The notes beneath the pieces were generated by a model that had not been told where the DNA came from, ran no database searches, and saw nothing but the letters and a program-made list of their open reading frames with translations. Of a stretch of 37,289 bases of DNA, positions 8,784 to 18,535 are shown one piece after another. Position 1 is the first letter of the stretch. Each line of letters begins with the position of its first letter. Source of the DNA: Hydrogenophaga sp. (GTDB taxonomy: Bacteria; Pseudomonadota; Gammaproteobacteria; Burkholderiales; Burkholderiaceae_C); assembly GCF_030158645.1 (NCBI RefSeq), contig NZ_JAOASO010000105.1:1-37289 (forward strand). The letters run 5' to 3'. The position numbers were made by a program, and so were the translations under genes.

Positions 8784-9686
8784 ATGTCCTTCTCCGCCTG
8801 GCTCGAACTCCTCGCCTCCGGCCTCATCACCGGGGGCATCTATGCGCTCGTTGCGCTCGGGCTGAACCTGCAGTACGGGCTGATGCGCATCCTCAACATC
8901 GCGCACGGCGAGTTCCTCATGGTGGGGGCTTACCTCACCTGGATGGCGCAGACCTCGCTCGGGCTGAACCCGCTGTTCATGGTGCCGGTGTCGTTTGCCC
9001 TGCTGTTCGTGCTGGGCTGGGTGATTCACCGGCTGTGTTTCCGCCGCCTCACGGTCACCTCGCCCAACCTCGACATCTTCGAAGCCCGCGGTCTCATGGT
9101 GGCCTTCGGCCTCATGTTCCTGGTGCAGAACTTCGCGTCGTGGATGTGGGGCGGCGATCTGCGCGGTTACGACTTCCTCACCGAGCCGGTGCAGATCCCG
9201 CTGCCCGATGGCGCGGCGCAGTTCGCCGGCAACAAGCTGCTGGTGTTTGCGCTGGCGCTGCTGTTCTCGGGCGCGCTCATCGTGCTCATGCGCACCACGC
9301 TGCTGGGCAAGGGCGTGCGCGCGCTCATGCAGTCGCCCACCGGCGCGCAGCTCATGGGCATCAACACCCAGCGCCTGCACCCGCTCATGTTCGGCATCGG
9401 CCTGGGCCTCTCGGGCGTGGCCGGCTGCCTGATTTCCATGGCGTACACCATCAGCCCGTCCATGGGTGAGCCCTACACCATCACCGCGCTCATCGTCATC
9501 ACGCTGGGCGGCTTCGGCAGCATGGGCGGTGCGCTGGCGGGCGGGCTGCTGCTGGGCGTGATCGAAGCTTTGGGCATGCATTTCACCAATCCTTCGCTCA
9601 AGGCCTTGTTGAGCTACGTGGTCTTCATCAGCGTGCTGCTCCTGCGCCCCGAAGGTCTGTTCTCGCGGAAATCACGCAAAGCATGA
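8784..9686 (+). CDS. ABC transporter inner-membrane permease, LivH type
   Basis: 300-residue polytopic permease of the branched-chain amino acid transport family, one half of the membrane channel. It starts with the typical LASGLITGGIYALVALGLNL helix, continues with NIAHGEFLMVGAYL, and carries the late loop TLGGFGSMGGALAGGLLLG that contacts the ATPase. Length matches LivH. The gene begins 110 bp after the binding-protein gene, beyond the hairpin cluster, and its stop overlaps the next start by 4 bases (ATGA at 9683), so the two permeases are translationally coupled. Confidence 0.93.
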   Translation: MSFSAWLELLASGLITGGIYALVALGLNLQYGLMRILNIAHGEFLMVGAYLTWMAQTSLGLNPLFMVPVSFALLFVLGWVIHRLCFRRLTVTSPNLDIFEARGLMVAFGLMFLVQNFASWMWGGDLRGYDFLTEPVQIPLPDGAAQFAGNKLLVFALALLFSGALIVLMRTTLLGKGVRALMQSPTGAQLMGINTQRLHPLMFGIGLGLSGVAGCLISMAYTISPSMGEPYTITALIVITLGGFGSMGGALAGGLLLGVIEALGMHFTNPSLKALLSYVVFISVLLLRPEGLFSRKSRKA

Positions 9687-10711
9687 ACTCCCGTCAATTC
9701 CTCATCCGCGACCTGCTGGTCCTCTTCGGCCTCACCGGCTGGGCGCTGGCGCTGCCGGGCTTCGCCAGCGAGTTCGCCGTGTCCATGGCGCTCACCTGCC
9801 TGATGTACATCGCGCTCTCGTCGAGCTGGGCGCTGTTCTGCGGCACCACGCGCTACCTCTCGCTCGCCACCTCGGCCTTCTTCGGCATCGGCGCCTACAC
9901 CAGCGCCATCCTGCTGGAGCACGTGTCGTGGGCGCAGGCCATCGGCCTCGGTGCGCTCATTGCCGCTGCGGTGGCGGTGGTCATGGGCGCGGCCGTGCTG
10001 CACCTGCGCGGCACCTACTTCGCGGTGCTCACCTTCGGCATGACCGAGCTCATCCGCCACGCCATCAGCTACTTCGAGAAGAGCGTCACCGGCACCGTGG
10101 GCCGCGTGCTCATGGTGGTGCCCGAGCGCGACACCATCTACCTCACCGTGCTCGCGCTCGCCGTGATCACGGTGGCGCTGTCCATCACCATCCGGCGCAC
10201 GCGCTTCGGCCTGGCCATGCTCGGCATCGGGGCCGACGAGCAGCGCGCCCAGACGCTCGGCGTCAACACGCGCTGGGTGAAGGTGGCGGGCTTTGCGCTC
10301 ACCGCTGCGGTGGCGGGTGCGGTGGGCGCGGCCATGTCGGTGCGCTGGACCTACATCGACCCGCACACCGTGTTCAACCCCTTCATCGGTTTCCAGACCG
10401 TGCTGATCGCGCTCATCGGCGGTGCGGCCACGCTGTGGGGCCCGCTGATCGCGGCCATCGTCTTCAGCGTGCTGGCCGAGACGCTGCGCCTGCAGGTGCC
10501 GCAGATCTACATGATGTCGCTGGGCCTGCTGCTGATCCTCTCGGTGCTGTACCTGCCGGGTGGTCTGGCCTCGCTGCGCGCTGAGACCTTCCGCGGCTGG
10601 CGCGATGGCGCCAAGGCCTGGTGGACCGAAACGCGCGACGACCTGAGCGGTGAAACCAAACGCCGCAAGCTCCGCGACAAACAACTCAGGGAGCGCCGCG
10701 ATGTCTTCTGA
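9683..10711 (+). CDS. ABC transporter inner-membrane permease, LivM type
   Basis: 342-residue second permease of the importer. The family stretch SLATSAFFGIGAYTSAILLE is near residues 55-75, and the ATPase-contacting loop ALIGGAATLWGPLIAA is near 245. After the last membrane helix (about residue 295) there is a charged, Arg/Lys/Trp-rich cytoplasmic tail of roughly 40 residues (from RAETFRGWRDGAK to the end), longer than many LivM proteins and perhaps packing on the ATPases. Its 3' end overlaps the ATPase start at 10701 by 11 bases. Confidence 0.93.
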   Translation: MNSRQFLIRDLLVLFGLTGWALALPGFASEFAVSMALTCLMYIALSSSWALFCGTTRYLSLATSAFFGIGAYTSAILLEHVSWAQAIGLGALIAAAVAVVMGAAVLHLRGTYFAVLTFGMTELIRHAISYFEKSVTGTVGRVLMVVPERDTIYLTVLALAVITVALSITIRRTRFGLAMLGIGADEQRAQTLGVNTRWVKVAGFALTAAVAGAVGAAMSVRWTYIDPHTVFNPFIGFQTVLIALIGGAATLWGPLIAAIVFSVLAETLRLQVPQIYMMSLGLLLILSVLYLPGGLASLRAETFRGWRDGAKAWWTETRDDLSGETKRRKLRDKQLRERRDVF

Positions 10712-11491
10712 TCGCCAACCCCTGCTCGACGCCCGCGACATCACTGTGCGCTTCGGCGGCCTCACCGCCGTGGACGCGGTGAGCGCGCGCTTCATGCCGG
10801 GCGAACTCGTCGGCATCATCGGCCCCAACGGCGCGGGCAAGACCACCTTCTTCAACGCCATCTCGGGCGTGACCCAGCCCACCAGCGGTGCGCTCACGGT
10901 GCAGGGGCGCGAGCTGGCCGGCAAAGGCCCGCACCGCTTTGCCGCCAACGGCCTGGCGCGCACCTTCCAGACGCCACGCACCTTTGCCGACATGCTCGTG
11001 CGCGACAACATCGCCTTCGGCCTCAAGTTCGCCGGTCGCCGCCCACGCAAGTACATCTGGTGGGGCGAAGAGACCACGGTGCCGTGGGTGCTGCGCACGC
11101 CCGAGAGCATCCTCGGCCTGATCGGTCTCTCGGCACAGGCCGATCTGCCGGCCGCGGCCATCACGCCGTCGCAGCAGCGCCTGCTGGAGATCGGCATGGC
11201 GCTGGCCACGCGCCCGCGCATGCTGCTGCTCGACGAAGTGGCCGCCGGCCTCACCGAAAACGAGGTGGAGGAGATGGCGCGCCTGATCCGCCGCCTGCGC
11301 GACGAGCTCGACCTCACCGTGGTCTGGATCGAGCACGCCGTGACCACGCTGCTGCGCCACGTGGAGCGCGTGATCGTGCTGCACCAGGGCAAAAAAATCG
11401 CCGACGGCACACCGGCCGAGGTGGTGCGCAACGCCGAGGTGATCGAGGCCTACCTGGGCGACGAGATGAACGAAACCGAAGAGGCCGCCGC

Positions 11492-11495
<4 letters not shown>
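10701..11495 (+). CDS. ABC transporter ATP-binding protein, LivG type
   Basis: 264-residue ATPase that energises the importer. Walker A is GPNGAGKTTF and Walker B is MLLLDEVAAGL, followed by the usual LivG C-terminal YLGDE region. The signature (C-loop), expected as LSGGQ or LSYGQQ, reads ITPSQQRLLEI (from residue 154), so the Ser-Gly-Gly core is absent. Degenerate C-loops occur in this subfamily, and the LivF partner keeps a normal one. The ATG at 10701 is chosen over upstream in-frame starts because AGGGAG (10688-10693) lies 7 nt before it. It overlaps both neighbours in the operon. Confidence 0.92.
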
Positions 11496-12307
<812 letters not shown>

Positions 12308-12339
12308 CAAGCCTTTCATCTGAACCCAAGGAGAACCCC

Positions 12340-13794
12340 ATGTCCGACATGTCCATGCTCATCAACGGCCTGAAGGTCACCGCCGAAAAAGGCGCCACCT
12401 TCGAACGCCGCAACCCGCTCGACGGCAGCGTGGCCACACGCGCCCCTGCTGCGTCACCGGCCGACGCCGTGATGGCGGTGGAAGCCGCCGCCGAGGCCTT
12501 CAAGACGTGGAGCGAAACCGGGCCCACGATGCGCCGCGCCCTGCTGCTCAAGGCGGCCGACGCGCTCGAAGTCAAGACGCCCGCGTTCATCGAAGCCGTC
12601 TCCGCCGAGACCGGCGCCACCGCCATGTGGGGCGGCTTCAACGTCATGCTGGCCGCCGGCATGATCCGCGAGGCGGCCTCGCTCACCACGCAGGTGGGCG
12701 GTGAACTGATCCCGTCCGACGTGCCCGGATCGCTGGCCATGGGCATCCGCCAGCCCGCCGGTGTGGTGCTCGGCATCGCGCCCTGGAACGCGCCCGTCAT
12801 CCTGGCGGTGCGTGCCATCTGCCTGCCGCTGGCGTGCGGCAACACCGTCATCCTCAAGGGCAGCGAGAACTGCCCGCGCACCCACCAGCTCATCATTGAA
12901 GCGTTTCAGGACGCGGGCTTCCCGCCCGGCGTGGTGAACTACATCACCAACGCGCCGGCCGACGCCGGTGCCGTGGTCGAGGCCATGGTCGCCCACCCGG
13001 CTGTGCGCCGCGTGAACTTCACCGGTTCCACCAAGGTCGGCAAGATCATCGCGGCCACCTGCGCGAAGTACCTCAAGCCGGTGGTGCTGGAGCTCGGCGG
13101 CAAGGCGCCGCTGGTGATCCTGGACGACGCCAACCTGGACGACGCCGTCAACGCCGCCGCCTTCGGCAGCTTCGCCAACAGCGGCCAGATCTGCATGAGC
13201 ACCGAACGCATCATCGTGGACAGCAAGATCGCGGACGCCTTCGTGAAGAAGTTCGCCGACAAGGCCAAAAACCTGCCGCTGGGCGACCCGCGCAAGCCCG
13301 AGCCGGTGGTGCTGGGCTCGGTGATCGGCATGGGCACGGTCAACCACTGCAACGAGCTCATCGACGACGCGCTGGCCAAAGGTGCCAAGCTCGCCTGCGG
13401 CGGACGGGCCGACACCACGCTCATGCCCGCCACCGTGCTCGACCACGTGACCCCGGCCATGCGCATCTACCACGAGGAAACCTTCGGCCCGGTGAAATGC
13501 GTGGTGCGTGTGAACGGCGTGGAAGAAGCGATTGCCTGCGCCAACGACAACGAATACGGCCTGAGTGCCGCGGTGTTCGGTGGCGACATCGCCCGCGCGT
13601 TCAACGTGGCGCGCAAGATCGACAGCGGCATCTGCCACGTGAACGGCCCCACCGTGCACGACGAAGCACAGATGCCGTTCGGCGGTGTGAAAGGCTCGGG
13701 CATCGGCCGCTTCGGTGGCAAGGCCGGCATTGCCGAGTTCACCGAACTGCGCTGGATCACGCTGCAGACGACGCCGCGGCACTACCCGTTCTGA
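12340..13794 (+). CDS. NAD(P)-dependent aldehyde dehydrogenase, salicylaldehyde/vanillin dehydrogenase-like
   Basis: 484-residue cytoplasmic enzyme oxidising an aldehyde to the acid. The general-base Glu251 lies in LELGGKAP and the nucleophile Cys285 in SGQICMSTERI. The cofactor region APWNAPVIL, the FTGSTKVGK loop and the C-terminal MPFGGVKGSGIGRFGG are intact. The stretches SGQICMSTERIIV and NAPVILAVRAICLPLACGN match the salicylaldehyde/vanillin/benzaldehyde branch better than betaine-aldehyde enzymes. The start at 12340 follows AAGGAGA by about 6 nt. As the last gene of the ABC importer operon, it probably oxidises an imported aromatic aldehyde or one made from an imported substrate. The exact substrate is inference. 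Confidence 0.9.
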   Translation: MSDMSMLINGLKVTAEKGATFERRNPLDGSVATRAPAASPADAVMAVEAAAEAFKTWSETGPTMRRALLLKAADALEVKTPAFIEAVSAETGATAMWGGFNVMLAAGMIREAASLTTQVGGELIPSDVPGSLAMGIRQPAGVVLGIAPWNAPVILAVRAICLPLACGNTVILKGSENCPRTHQLIIEAFQDAGFPPGVVNYITNAPADAGAVVEAMVAHPAVRRVNFTGSTKVGKIIAATCAKYLKPVVLELGGKAPLVILDDANLDDAVNAAAFGSFANSGQICMSTERIIVDSKIADAFVKKFADKAKNLPLGDPRKPEPVVLGSVIGMGTVNHCNELIDDALAKGAKLACGGRADTTLMPATVLDHVTPAMRIYHEETFGPVKCVVRVNGVEEAIACANDNEYGLSAAVFGGDIARAFNVARKIDSGICHVNGPTVHDEAQMPFGGVKGSGIGRFGGKAGIAEFTELRWITLQTTPRHYPF

Positions 13795-13809
13795 TCTGTT
13801 GGGCGAAGG

Positions 13810-14787
13810 TCAGGGCGCCGTGCAGGGTCGCGGCTGTGCATCGCCGCGCACCCAGCAGTCGCCGGGCGATGCCGCATGGGGGCGCGGCAAACCTTCCCGG
13901 TCCATGCGCACGACGCGCGTGCGCCAACGCCGAACCCCCTCGCGGTCCAGCTCCAGGCGCAACAGCCAGCCGGTGCGGTGCGCGGTCTCGGTGAAACCGT
14001 CGAACACAAAGTTGCCCAGGCTGTAGAACACCGGTTTGCCCGCGACGATCTCGATGTCCTGCGTGACGTGCGGGTGCCCGCCCACCACGGCGTCCGCCCC
14101 GGCTTCGATCATCAGCCGCGCCAGTGCGCGCTGGCGGGAATCCGCCAGCGGCTCGTACTCCCAGCCCCAGTGCATCACCGGGATCACCAGATCGGCGCCG
14201 TGCCGGCTGCGCGCCAGCGCGATGTCGTGGCGCACCTGGGCGTCTTCGCTCCAGGCGATGCCGGGCCGATCCACGTCGGCTTCGAAGCTGCGCGGGAAGA
14301 ACTCGTTGTAGCCCAGCAGCGCGATGCGCAGACCGTTGCGTTCGATGATCAAGGGCGCGTGCGCGTGCGTCAGGTCCGAGCCCGCGCCGAAATGGCGGAT
14401 GCCGTGCCGGTCGAGCAGCCCCAGGGTCTGCATCAGCGCCTCCGGGCCGTGGTCGCCCGCGTGGTTGTTGGCCAGCCCCACCGCGTCGAAGTGGCGGGCC
14501 AGGGGGCCCAGCACGCGCGGGTGCGCGCGGAAGGTGTAGGGCTTGTCGGGCTCGGGCGTGCCGGTGGTGGCCACGACGGATTCGAGGTTGGCCACCCGCA
14601 CATCGGCGTCGCGCAGCCAGTGCGCCACGTGCGCGAACGGATCGCGCCCGCTGCGCACCACGCGCCCGGGCGTGTCGTCCAGCATCACGTCGCCCACGAA
14701 CACCATCGACACCGGCGTGCCCGCCTGCTGGGCACCCGCTCCGGTGCACAACAACGCCAGCGCCCACGCAGCGGCCAGGCGCCTCAT
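13810..14787 (-). CDS. CapA-family protein (metallophosphatase-like, exported)
   Basis: 325-residue protein of the CapA/PGA_cap family, a calcineurin-like fold related to the PgsA/CapA protein of poly-gamma-glutamate synthesis. Residues 1-19 form a signal peptide ending GAGAQ. Family metal-site motifs follow in order: FVGDVMLDD, VANLESVV, LANNHAGDHG, MHWGWEYEP, GGHPHVTQD and the closing YSLGNFVFDG. The frame is open well upstream, but the ATG at 14787 gives the signal peptide and overlaps the preceding gene's stop (ATGA). No capB/capC polymerase genes are nearby, so a poly-gamma-glutamate role is not supported; orphan CapA proteins are common and of unclear function. Confidence 0.85.
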   Translation of the reverse strand: MRRLAAAWALALLCTGAGAQQAGTPVSMVFVGDVMLDDTPGRVVRSGRDPFAHVAHWLRDADVRVANLESVVATTGTPEPDKPYTFRAHPRVLGPLARHFDAVGLANNHAGDHGPEALMQTLGLLDRHGIRHFGAGSDLTHAHAPLIIERNGLRIALLGYNEFFPRSFEADVDRPGIAWSEDAQVRHDIALARSRHGADLVIPVMHWGWEYEPLADSRQRALARLMIEAGADAVVGGHPHVTQDIEIVAGKPVFYSLGNFVFDGFTETAHRTGWLLRLELDREGVRRWRTRVVRMDREGLPRPHAASPGDCWVRGDAQPRPCTAP

Positions 14788-15203
14788 GGCTGCACCTCGT
14801 GCCACCGGCATTCGAACTGGAACTGGCGCTCCCGCTGCGGCGAATACACCCAGTGCAGCCCGGTGAGCGATGGTGCCTGGGGCGCGGTGTTCACCACCGG
14901 GCGGGTGTAGCCCACCTGGTGCAGCAGCACCGGTCCGCGCGCGCCCTGGTACTGCGTGTAGAGCTGCACATGGTCCACCGTGCCCGCCTGCGCATCGCCC
15001 ACCACAACCGCCTTGAAGCGGAAGTGGCGGTTCACGCTCACCGGTTGCACCGCGTAGGGGTTGTTGGTGATGCGCGCCTCGTGGGTGAGGGTGTTGCCGG
15101 TGCTGTCGATCACGCAGCGCAGGGCAGGCGCGGTGTGGGCACTCGCGCCCGACAGGGCCAGCACGACCGGCAGGATGCGGTGCAACGTCATGGGGTGGCG
15201 CAT
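14784..15203 (-). CDS. Small secreted protein of unknown function
   Basis: About 139 residues; not recognised as a named family. It begins with a short positive N-terminus and a hydrophobic stretch (ILPVVLALSGASAHTAPA), a probable signal peptide. The mature part has two Cys (ALRCVID near the start and FQFECRWHE near the end) that could form a disulphide, and looks beta-rich. The start is either 15203 (2 nt after the upstream stop) or the Met 12 bases inside at 15191; neither has a clear ribosome-binding site. It is coupled to the CapA-like gene by an ATGA overlap, so the two proteins may act together in the periplasm. Function unknown. Confidence 0.72.
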   Translation of the reverse strand: MRHPMTLHRILPVVLALSGASAHTAPALRCVIDSTGNTLTHEARITNNPYAVQPVSVNRHFRFKAVVVGDAQAGTVDHVQLYTQYQGARGPVLLHQVGYTRPVVNTAPQAPSLTGLHWVYSPQRERQFQFECRWHEVQP

Positions 15204-15205
15204 GT

Positions 15206-15625
15206 TCAGCGGATGAATCGTGCCAGCACCACGCCGGTGAGCGCAATGTGCAGCAGCGTGATCACCACCGACAGCCCGTGCAGTTGCACGAACCGGCGCC
15301 GCTGGCCTGCGTCGGTGGCGGCATTGATGGCGTGCATCAGCCATTGGCGCGTGGGCACGGTGCTGATCGCGACCAGTGCCAGCAGGGCGCAGGACCAGGG
15401 GTCGCGGGCCCAGACCAGCGCTGCGCCGAGCGCAGCGGTGCCGATGACAAACAGGTAGAAGTGTGGAAAAGCGCGCCGGATCAGCGTGCGTGCGTCTGCC
15501 ACCGGCAACGCCGTGAACAGGAACGCGGCAAAGGCGAAGGAGAACAGGGTCATGCCACCAAAGAGCAGGGCACTGACCAGCAAGGCGGCCACGTCGAGGG
15601 CTTGGGCAAGAAAAGGAGTGAGCAT
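15206..15625 (-). CDS. DUF4149 (TMEM205-like) membrane protein
   Basis: 139-residue integral membrane protein with four predicted helices: residues about 8-30, 50-70, 75-95 and 115-135. The first helix region ([19 protein letters not shown]) followed by AFPHFYLF resembles the DUF4149/TMEM205-like family, of unknown biochemical role. First gene of a three-gene minus-strand cluster, only 2 nt before the secreted protein gene. The ATG at 15625 is the only start giving an intact first helix. It is divergent from proA across 112 bp. Confidence 0.78.
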   Translation of the reverse strand: MLTPFLAQALDVAALLVSALLFGGMTLFSFAFAAFLFTALPVADARTLIRRAFPHFYLFVIGTAALGAALVWARDPWSCALLALVAISTVPTRQWLMHAINAATDAGQRRRFVQLHGLSVVITLLHIALTGVVLARFIR

Positions 15626-15737
15626 GGTGGTGATGGGAAAAACGCCAACGATACGCAGTCCACGGCGGCGCGGTGGGGATTTCGCCAAGCCCCTGGGGGC
15701 TGGGCGGACATGCCTCGCCTCTGCGAAAATCCAGCCG
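15626..15737. promoter_or_regulatory. Divergent intergenic region, DUF4149 gene and proA
   Basis: 112 bp between two divergent starts, so it must hold promoters for both. The only ordered element is the 14-base palindrome AGCCCC-TG-GGGGCT at 15688-15701, about 37 bp before the proA start. No clear -35/-10 pairs or proA ribosome-binding site were seen. Regulatory meaning is unproven. Confidence 0.3.
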
Positions 15738-17018
15738 ATGAACGCGACCAACACCACCGAACTCATGCACACCCTGGGCCAGCAGGCCAAGGTGGCCTCG
15801 GCGCTCATGGCCAAGGCCAGCGCCGCCACCAAGCAGCGCGCCCTGCTCGGCCTGGCCGCCTTGCTGCGCGCCAATGGGGACGCGCTGCAGCGGGACAACG
15901 CCAAGGACCTGGAGCGCGCCCGTGCCGCCGGTCTGGCCGAGCCCATGGTGGACCGCCTCAAGCTCACGCCCAAGGTCATCGAGACCTGCGCCCAGGGCTG
16001 CGAGCAGCTGGCCGCCATGCCCGAGATCATCGGCGACATCACCGGCCTCAAGCAGATGCCCAGCGGCATCCGTGTGGGGCAGATGCGGGTCCCCATCGGC
16101 GTTTTCGGCATGATTTACGAGAGCCGGCCCAACGTGACCATCGAGGCCGCGAGCCTGTCCATCAAGAGCGGCAACGCCGCCATCCTGCGCGGCGGCTCGG
16201 AGGCCATCGAATCCAACCGCGCGCTGGCCGCGCTGGTGCAGCGCGCGTTGACGGACGCCGGCTTGCCCGCCGACGCGGTGCAGCTCGTGCCCACCACCGA
16301 CCGCGCCGCCGTGGGCCAGCTGATCACCATGCCGCAGTACGTGGACGTGATCATTCCGCGCGGCGGCAAGGGCCTGATCGAGCGCATCAGCGCCGAGGCC
16401 AAGGTGCCGGTCATCAAGCACCTGGACGGCAACTGCCACACCTACGTCGACGACCCTTGTGACGTGGCCATGGCGGTGACCGTCGCGGACAACGCCAAGA
16501 CCCAGAAGTACAGCCCCTGCAACGCGACCGAGAGCCTGCTGGTGGCGCGTGGTGTGGCGGCGGACTTCCTGCCGAAGATCGGCGCCATCTATGCGGCCAA
16601 GGGCGTGGAGATGCGCTGCTGCCCCGGCAGCAAGGCCATCCTGTCGGCGGTGCCGGGCGCTGTCCTGAAAGACGCCACCGAAGCCGACTGGTCCGAGGAG
16701 TACCTGGCCCCCATCATCAGCATCAAGCTGGTCGAGGGGGTGGACGAGGCCATGGCCCACATCAACCGCTACAGCAGCCACCACACCGACGCCATCCTCA
16801 CCACCAACCACATGCACGCCCAGCGTTTCCTGCGAGAGGTTGATTCGGCGAGCGTGATGGTGAATGCGAGCACCCGCTTCGCTGACGGATTCGAGTTTGG
16901 CCTGGGCGCCGAAATCGGCATTTCCACCGACAAGTTCCACGCCCGCGGGCCGGTGGGCGTGGAGGGTTTGACGTCGCTGAAGTACGTGGTGCTGGGCGAG
17001 GGTGAAGTGCGGGGCTGA
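15738..17018 (+). CDS. proA: Gamma-glutamyl phosphate reductase
   Basis: Second enzyme of proline synthesis: NADPH-dependent reduction of gamma-glutamyl phosphate to glutamate semialdehyde, cytoplasmic. The 426-residue length is normal. Family stretches include [40 protein letters not shown] and [12 protein letters not shown]. The catalytic cysteine is Cys261 in [10 protein letters not shown]. The C-terminus has the family stretch [18 protein letters not shown]. The frame is open upstream, but the ATG at 15738 gives the family N-terminus (a short lead, then a helix of type [12 protein letters not shown]). proB is not in the window. Confidence 0.96.
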   Translation: MNATNTTELMHTLGQQAKVASALMAKASAATKQRALLGLAALLRANGDALQRDNAKDLERARAAGLAEPMVDRLKLTPKVIETCAQGCEQLAAMPEIIGDITGLKQMPSGIRVGQMRVPIGVFGMIYESRPNVTIEAASLSIKSGNAAILRGGSEAIESNRALAALVQRALTDAGLPADAVQLVPTTDRAAVGQLITMPQYVDVIIPRGGKGLIERISAEAKVPVIKHLDGNCHTYVDDPCDVAMAVTVADNAKTQKYSPCNATESLLVARGVAADFLPKIGAIYAAKGVEMRCCPGSKAILSAVPGAVLKDATEADWSEEYLAPIISIKLVEGVDEAMAHINRYSSHHTDAILTTNHMHAQRFLREVDSASVMVNASTRFADGFEFGLGAEIGISTDKFHARGPVGVEGLTSLKYVVLGEGEVRG

Positions 17019-17110
17019 TCAGCGTGTCGATCCGGGCGGCGCCTTGAAAGGGTGTCACACGGCCCCATTACACTGATCACCCCACCCGTTGCCGCCCAAG
17101 GCCCTCTCCT

Positions 17111-18403
17111 ATGGTCCCCCACCTCGTCACCGCCCTGACCGGCCCCATCAACGAGCTAGAGCAGCGCATCCTCGAGTCCACCCCGGTGATCGAGCGCTGG
17201 TTCCGGCTGGAGTGGATGGAGCACACACCGCCGTTCTACAGCTCGGTGGACGTGCGCAACGCCGGCTTCAAGCTCGCGCCGGTGGACACCAACCTCTATC
17301 CCGGCGGCTGGAACCACCTCACGCCCGAGATGATTCCGCTGGCGGTGCAGGCGGCCATGGCGGCGATCGAGAAGATCTGCCCCGAAGCCAAGAACCTGCT
17401 GCTGATCCCCGAGAACACGCGCGACACGTTCTACCTGAGCAACCTGGCCCAGCTGCAGCGCATCTTCTACATGGCCGGCCTCAATGTGCGGCTGGGCTCG
17501 ATGTCCAACGACATCAAGGCGCCCACCACCATCGAGCTGCCCGGCGGCGAAAAGGTGGTGCTGGAGCCGCTGATCCGCACCAAGCGGCGCCTGGGCCTCA
17601 AAAACTTCGACCCCTGCACCATCCTGCTCAACAACGACCTGAGCGCGGGCGTGCCCGGCATCGTGGAAGACCTGCACGAGCAGTACCTGCTGCCCCCGCT
17701 GCACGCGGGCTGGCCCACGCGGCGCAAGAGCCACCACTTCAAGGCGTATGAGGAGGTGTCCAAGCGCTTCGGCAAGCTGCTGGGCATGGACCACTGGCTG
17801 ATCAACCCGATGTTCAACCAGTGCGGTCAGGTCGACTTCAACACCGACGCGGGGCTCGAATGCCTGCGCAGCAACACCGACGCGCTGCTGGGCAAGATCC
17901 GCCGCAAGTACAAGGAATACGGCATCAACGAGAAGCCGTTTGTGGTGGTCAAGGCCGACAACGGCACCGGCGGCATGGGCATCCTCACCGTGCGCGACGC
18001 CCGGGAGATCGACAACCTCTCCGCCAAGACCAAGGCCCACATGGCGGTGACACAGGGCGGGCAGGCGGTGCACGAGGTGATCATTCAAGAAGGCGTTCTG
18101 ACCAACGAGCGCATCAACAGCGCGGTGGCCGAGCCGGTGGTCTACATGATGGACCGCTACGTGGTGGGCGGTTTCTACCGCGTGCACGCCGACCGTGGGG
18201 TGGACGAAAACCTCAACGCCCCCGGCTCCAGCTACGTGCCGCTGGCCTTCGAGCAGAGCGCGCAGTTGCCCCAGCCCGGCGTGAAACCGGGCGCCAGCGT
18301 CCCCAACCGCTTCTACATGTACGGCGTGATCGGCCGGCTGGCCATGCTGGCCGCCAGCTACGAGCTCGAAGCCACCGACCCCGACGCCGAAGTCTACGAG
18401 TGA
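17111..18403 (+). CDS. gshA: Glutamate--cysteine ligase (proteobacterial 430-residue type)
   Basis: First step of glutathione synthesis: ATP-dependent joining of glutamate and cysteine to gamma-glutamylcysteine. The 430-residue product belongs to the GshA type first defined in Acidithiobacillus and common in Burkholderiales, not the E. coli type. Recognisable stretches are the N-terminal PINELEQRILESTPVIERWF, PVDTNLYPGGWNHLTPEM in the middle and FVVVKADNGTGGMGIL, a nucleotide-binding-like glycine-rich segment. The partner gene gshB lies 3.2 kb downstream in the same direction, separated by kup and a BenE-family gene. Confidence 0.95.
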   Translation: MVPHLVTALTGPINELEQRILESTPVIERWFRLEWMEHTPPFYSSVDVRNAGFKLAPVDTNLYPGGWNHLTPEMIPLAVQAAMAAIEKICPEAKNLLLIPENTRDTFYLSNLAQLQRIFYMAGLNVRLGSMSNDIKAPTTIELPGGEKVVLEPLIRTKRRLGLKNFDPCTILLNNDLSAGVPGIVEDLHEQYLLPPLHAGWPTRRKSHHFKAYEEVSKRFGKLLGMDHWLINPMFNQCGQVDFNTDAGLECLRSNTDALLGKIRRKYKEYGINEKPFVVVKADNGTGGMGILTVRDAREIDNLSAKTKAHMAVTQGGQAVHEVIIQEGVLTNERINSAVAEPVVYMMDRYVVGGFYRVHADRGVDENLNAPGSSYVPLAFEQSAQLPQPGVKPGASVPNRFYMYGVIGRLAMLAASYELEATDPDAEVYE

Positions 18404-18444
18404 GTTGCTGCGGCGCAACATAAGCGCTGCGCCGGTGCTTTAGA

Positions 18445-18469
18445 GCCCCCGGCCCACAGACACGGGGGC
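18445..18469 (+). other. GC-rich hairpin downstream of gshA
   Basis: Perfect 7-bp stem GCCCCCG / CGGGGGC (18445-18451 and 18463-18469) with an 11-nt loop, 42 bp after the gshA stop. No T-run follows, so it is not a standard terminator. It may protect the gshA 3' end. Confidence 0.45.
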
Positions 18470-18498
18470 GACGGCAGGCGCAAAATCGCGATCCCCAG

Positions 18499-18535
18499 AC
18501 AACCTGCCCCGCGCCCGCAAGGCCGGGGTTGTTTT
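18499..18535 (+). terminator. Terminator-like hairpin overlapping the kup translation start region
   Basis: ACAACC (18499-18504) can pair with GGTTGT (18527-18532), with further CC/GG and GCC/GGC pairs inside and a T-rich tail (TTGTTTTG) running into the kup GTG. It resembles a weak intrinsic terminator for gshA. The only candidate ribosome-binding site for kup, GGGG at 18525-18528, lies in its 3' arm, so the fold would also hide that site. Internal mismatches lower confidence. Confidence 0.35.

Noticed and set aside
9614..11431. A 605-codon minus-strand frame across the permease and ATPase genes.
   Set aside because: Low-complexity shadow opposite well-supported transporter genes.
13810..14787. 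Poly-gamma-glutamate capsule locus suggested by the CapA-like protein.
   Set aside because: No CapB ligase or CapC partner is in the window, so only the fold family is supported.
15626..16940. Extension of the small secreted protein frame to 718 residues antisense to proA.
   Set aside because: Only the last 139 codons carry a signal peptide and lie outside proA; the rest is a shadow.
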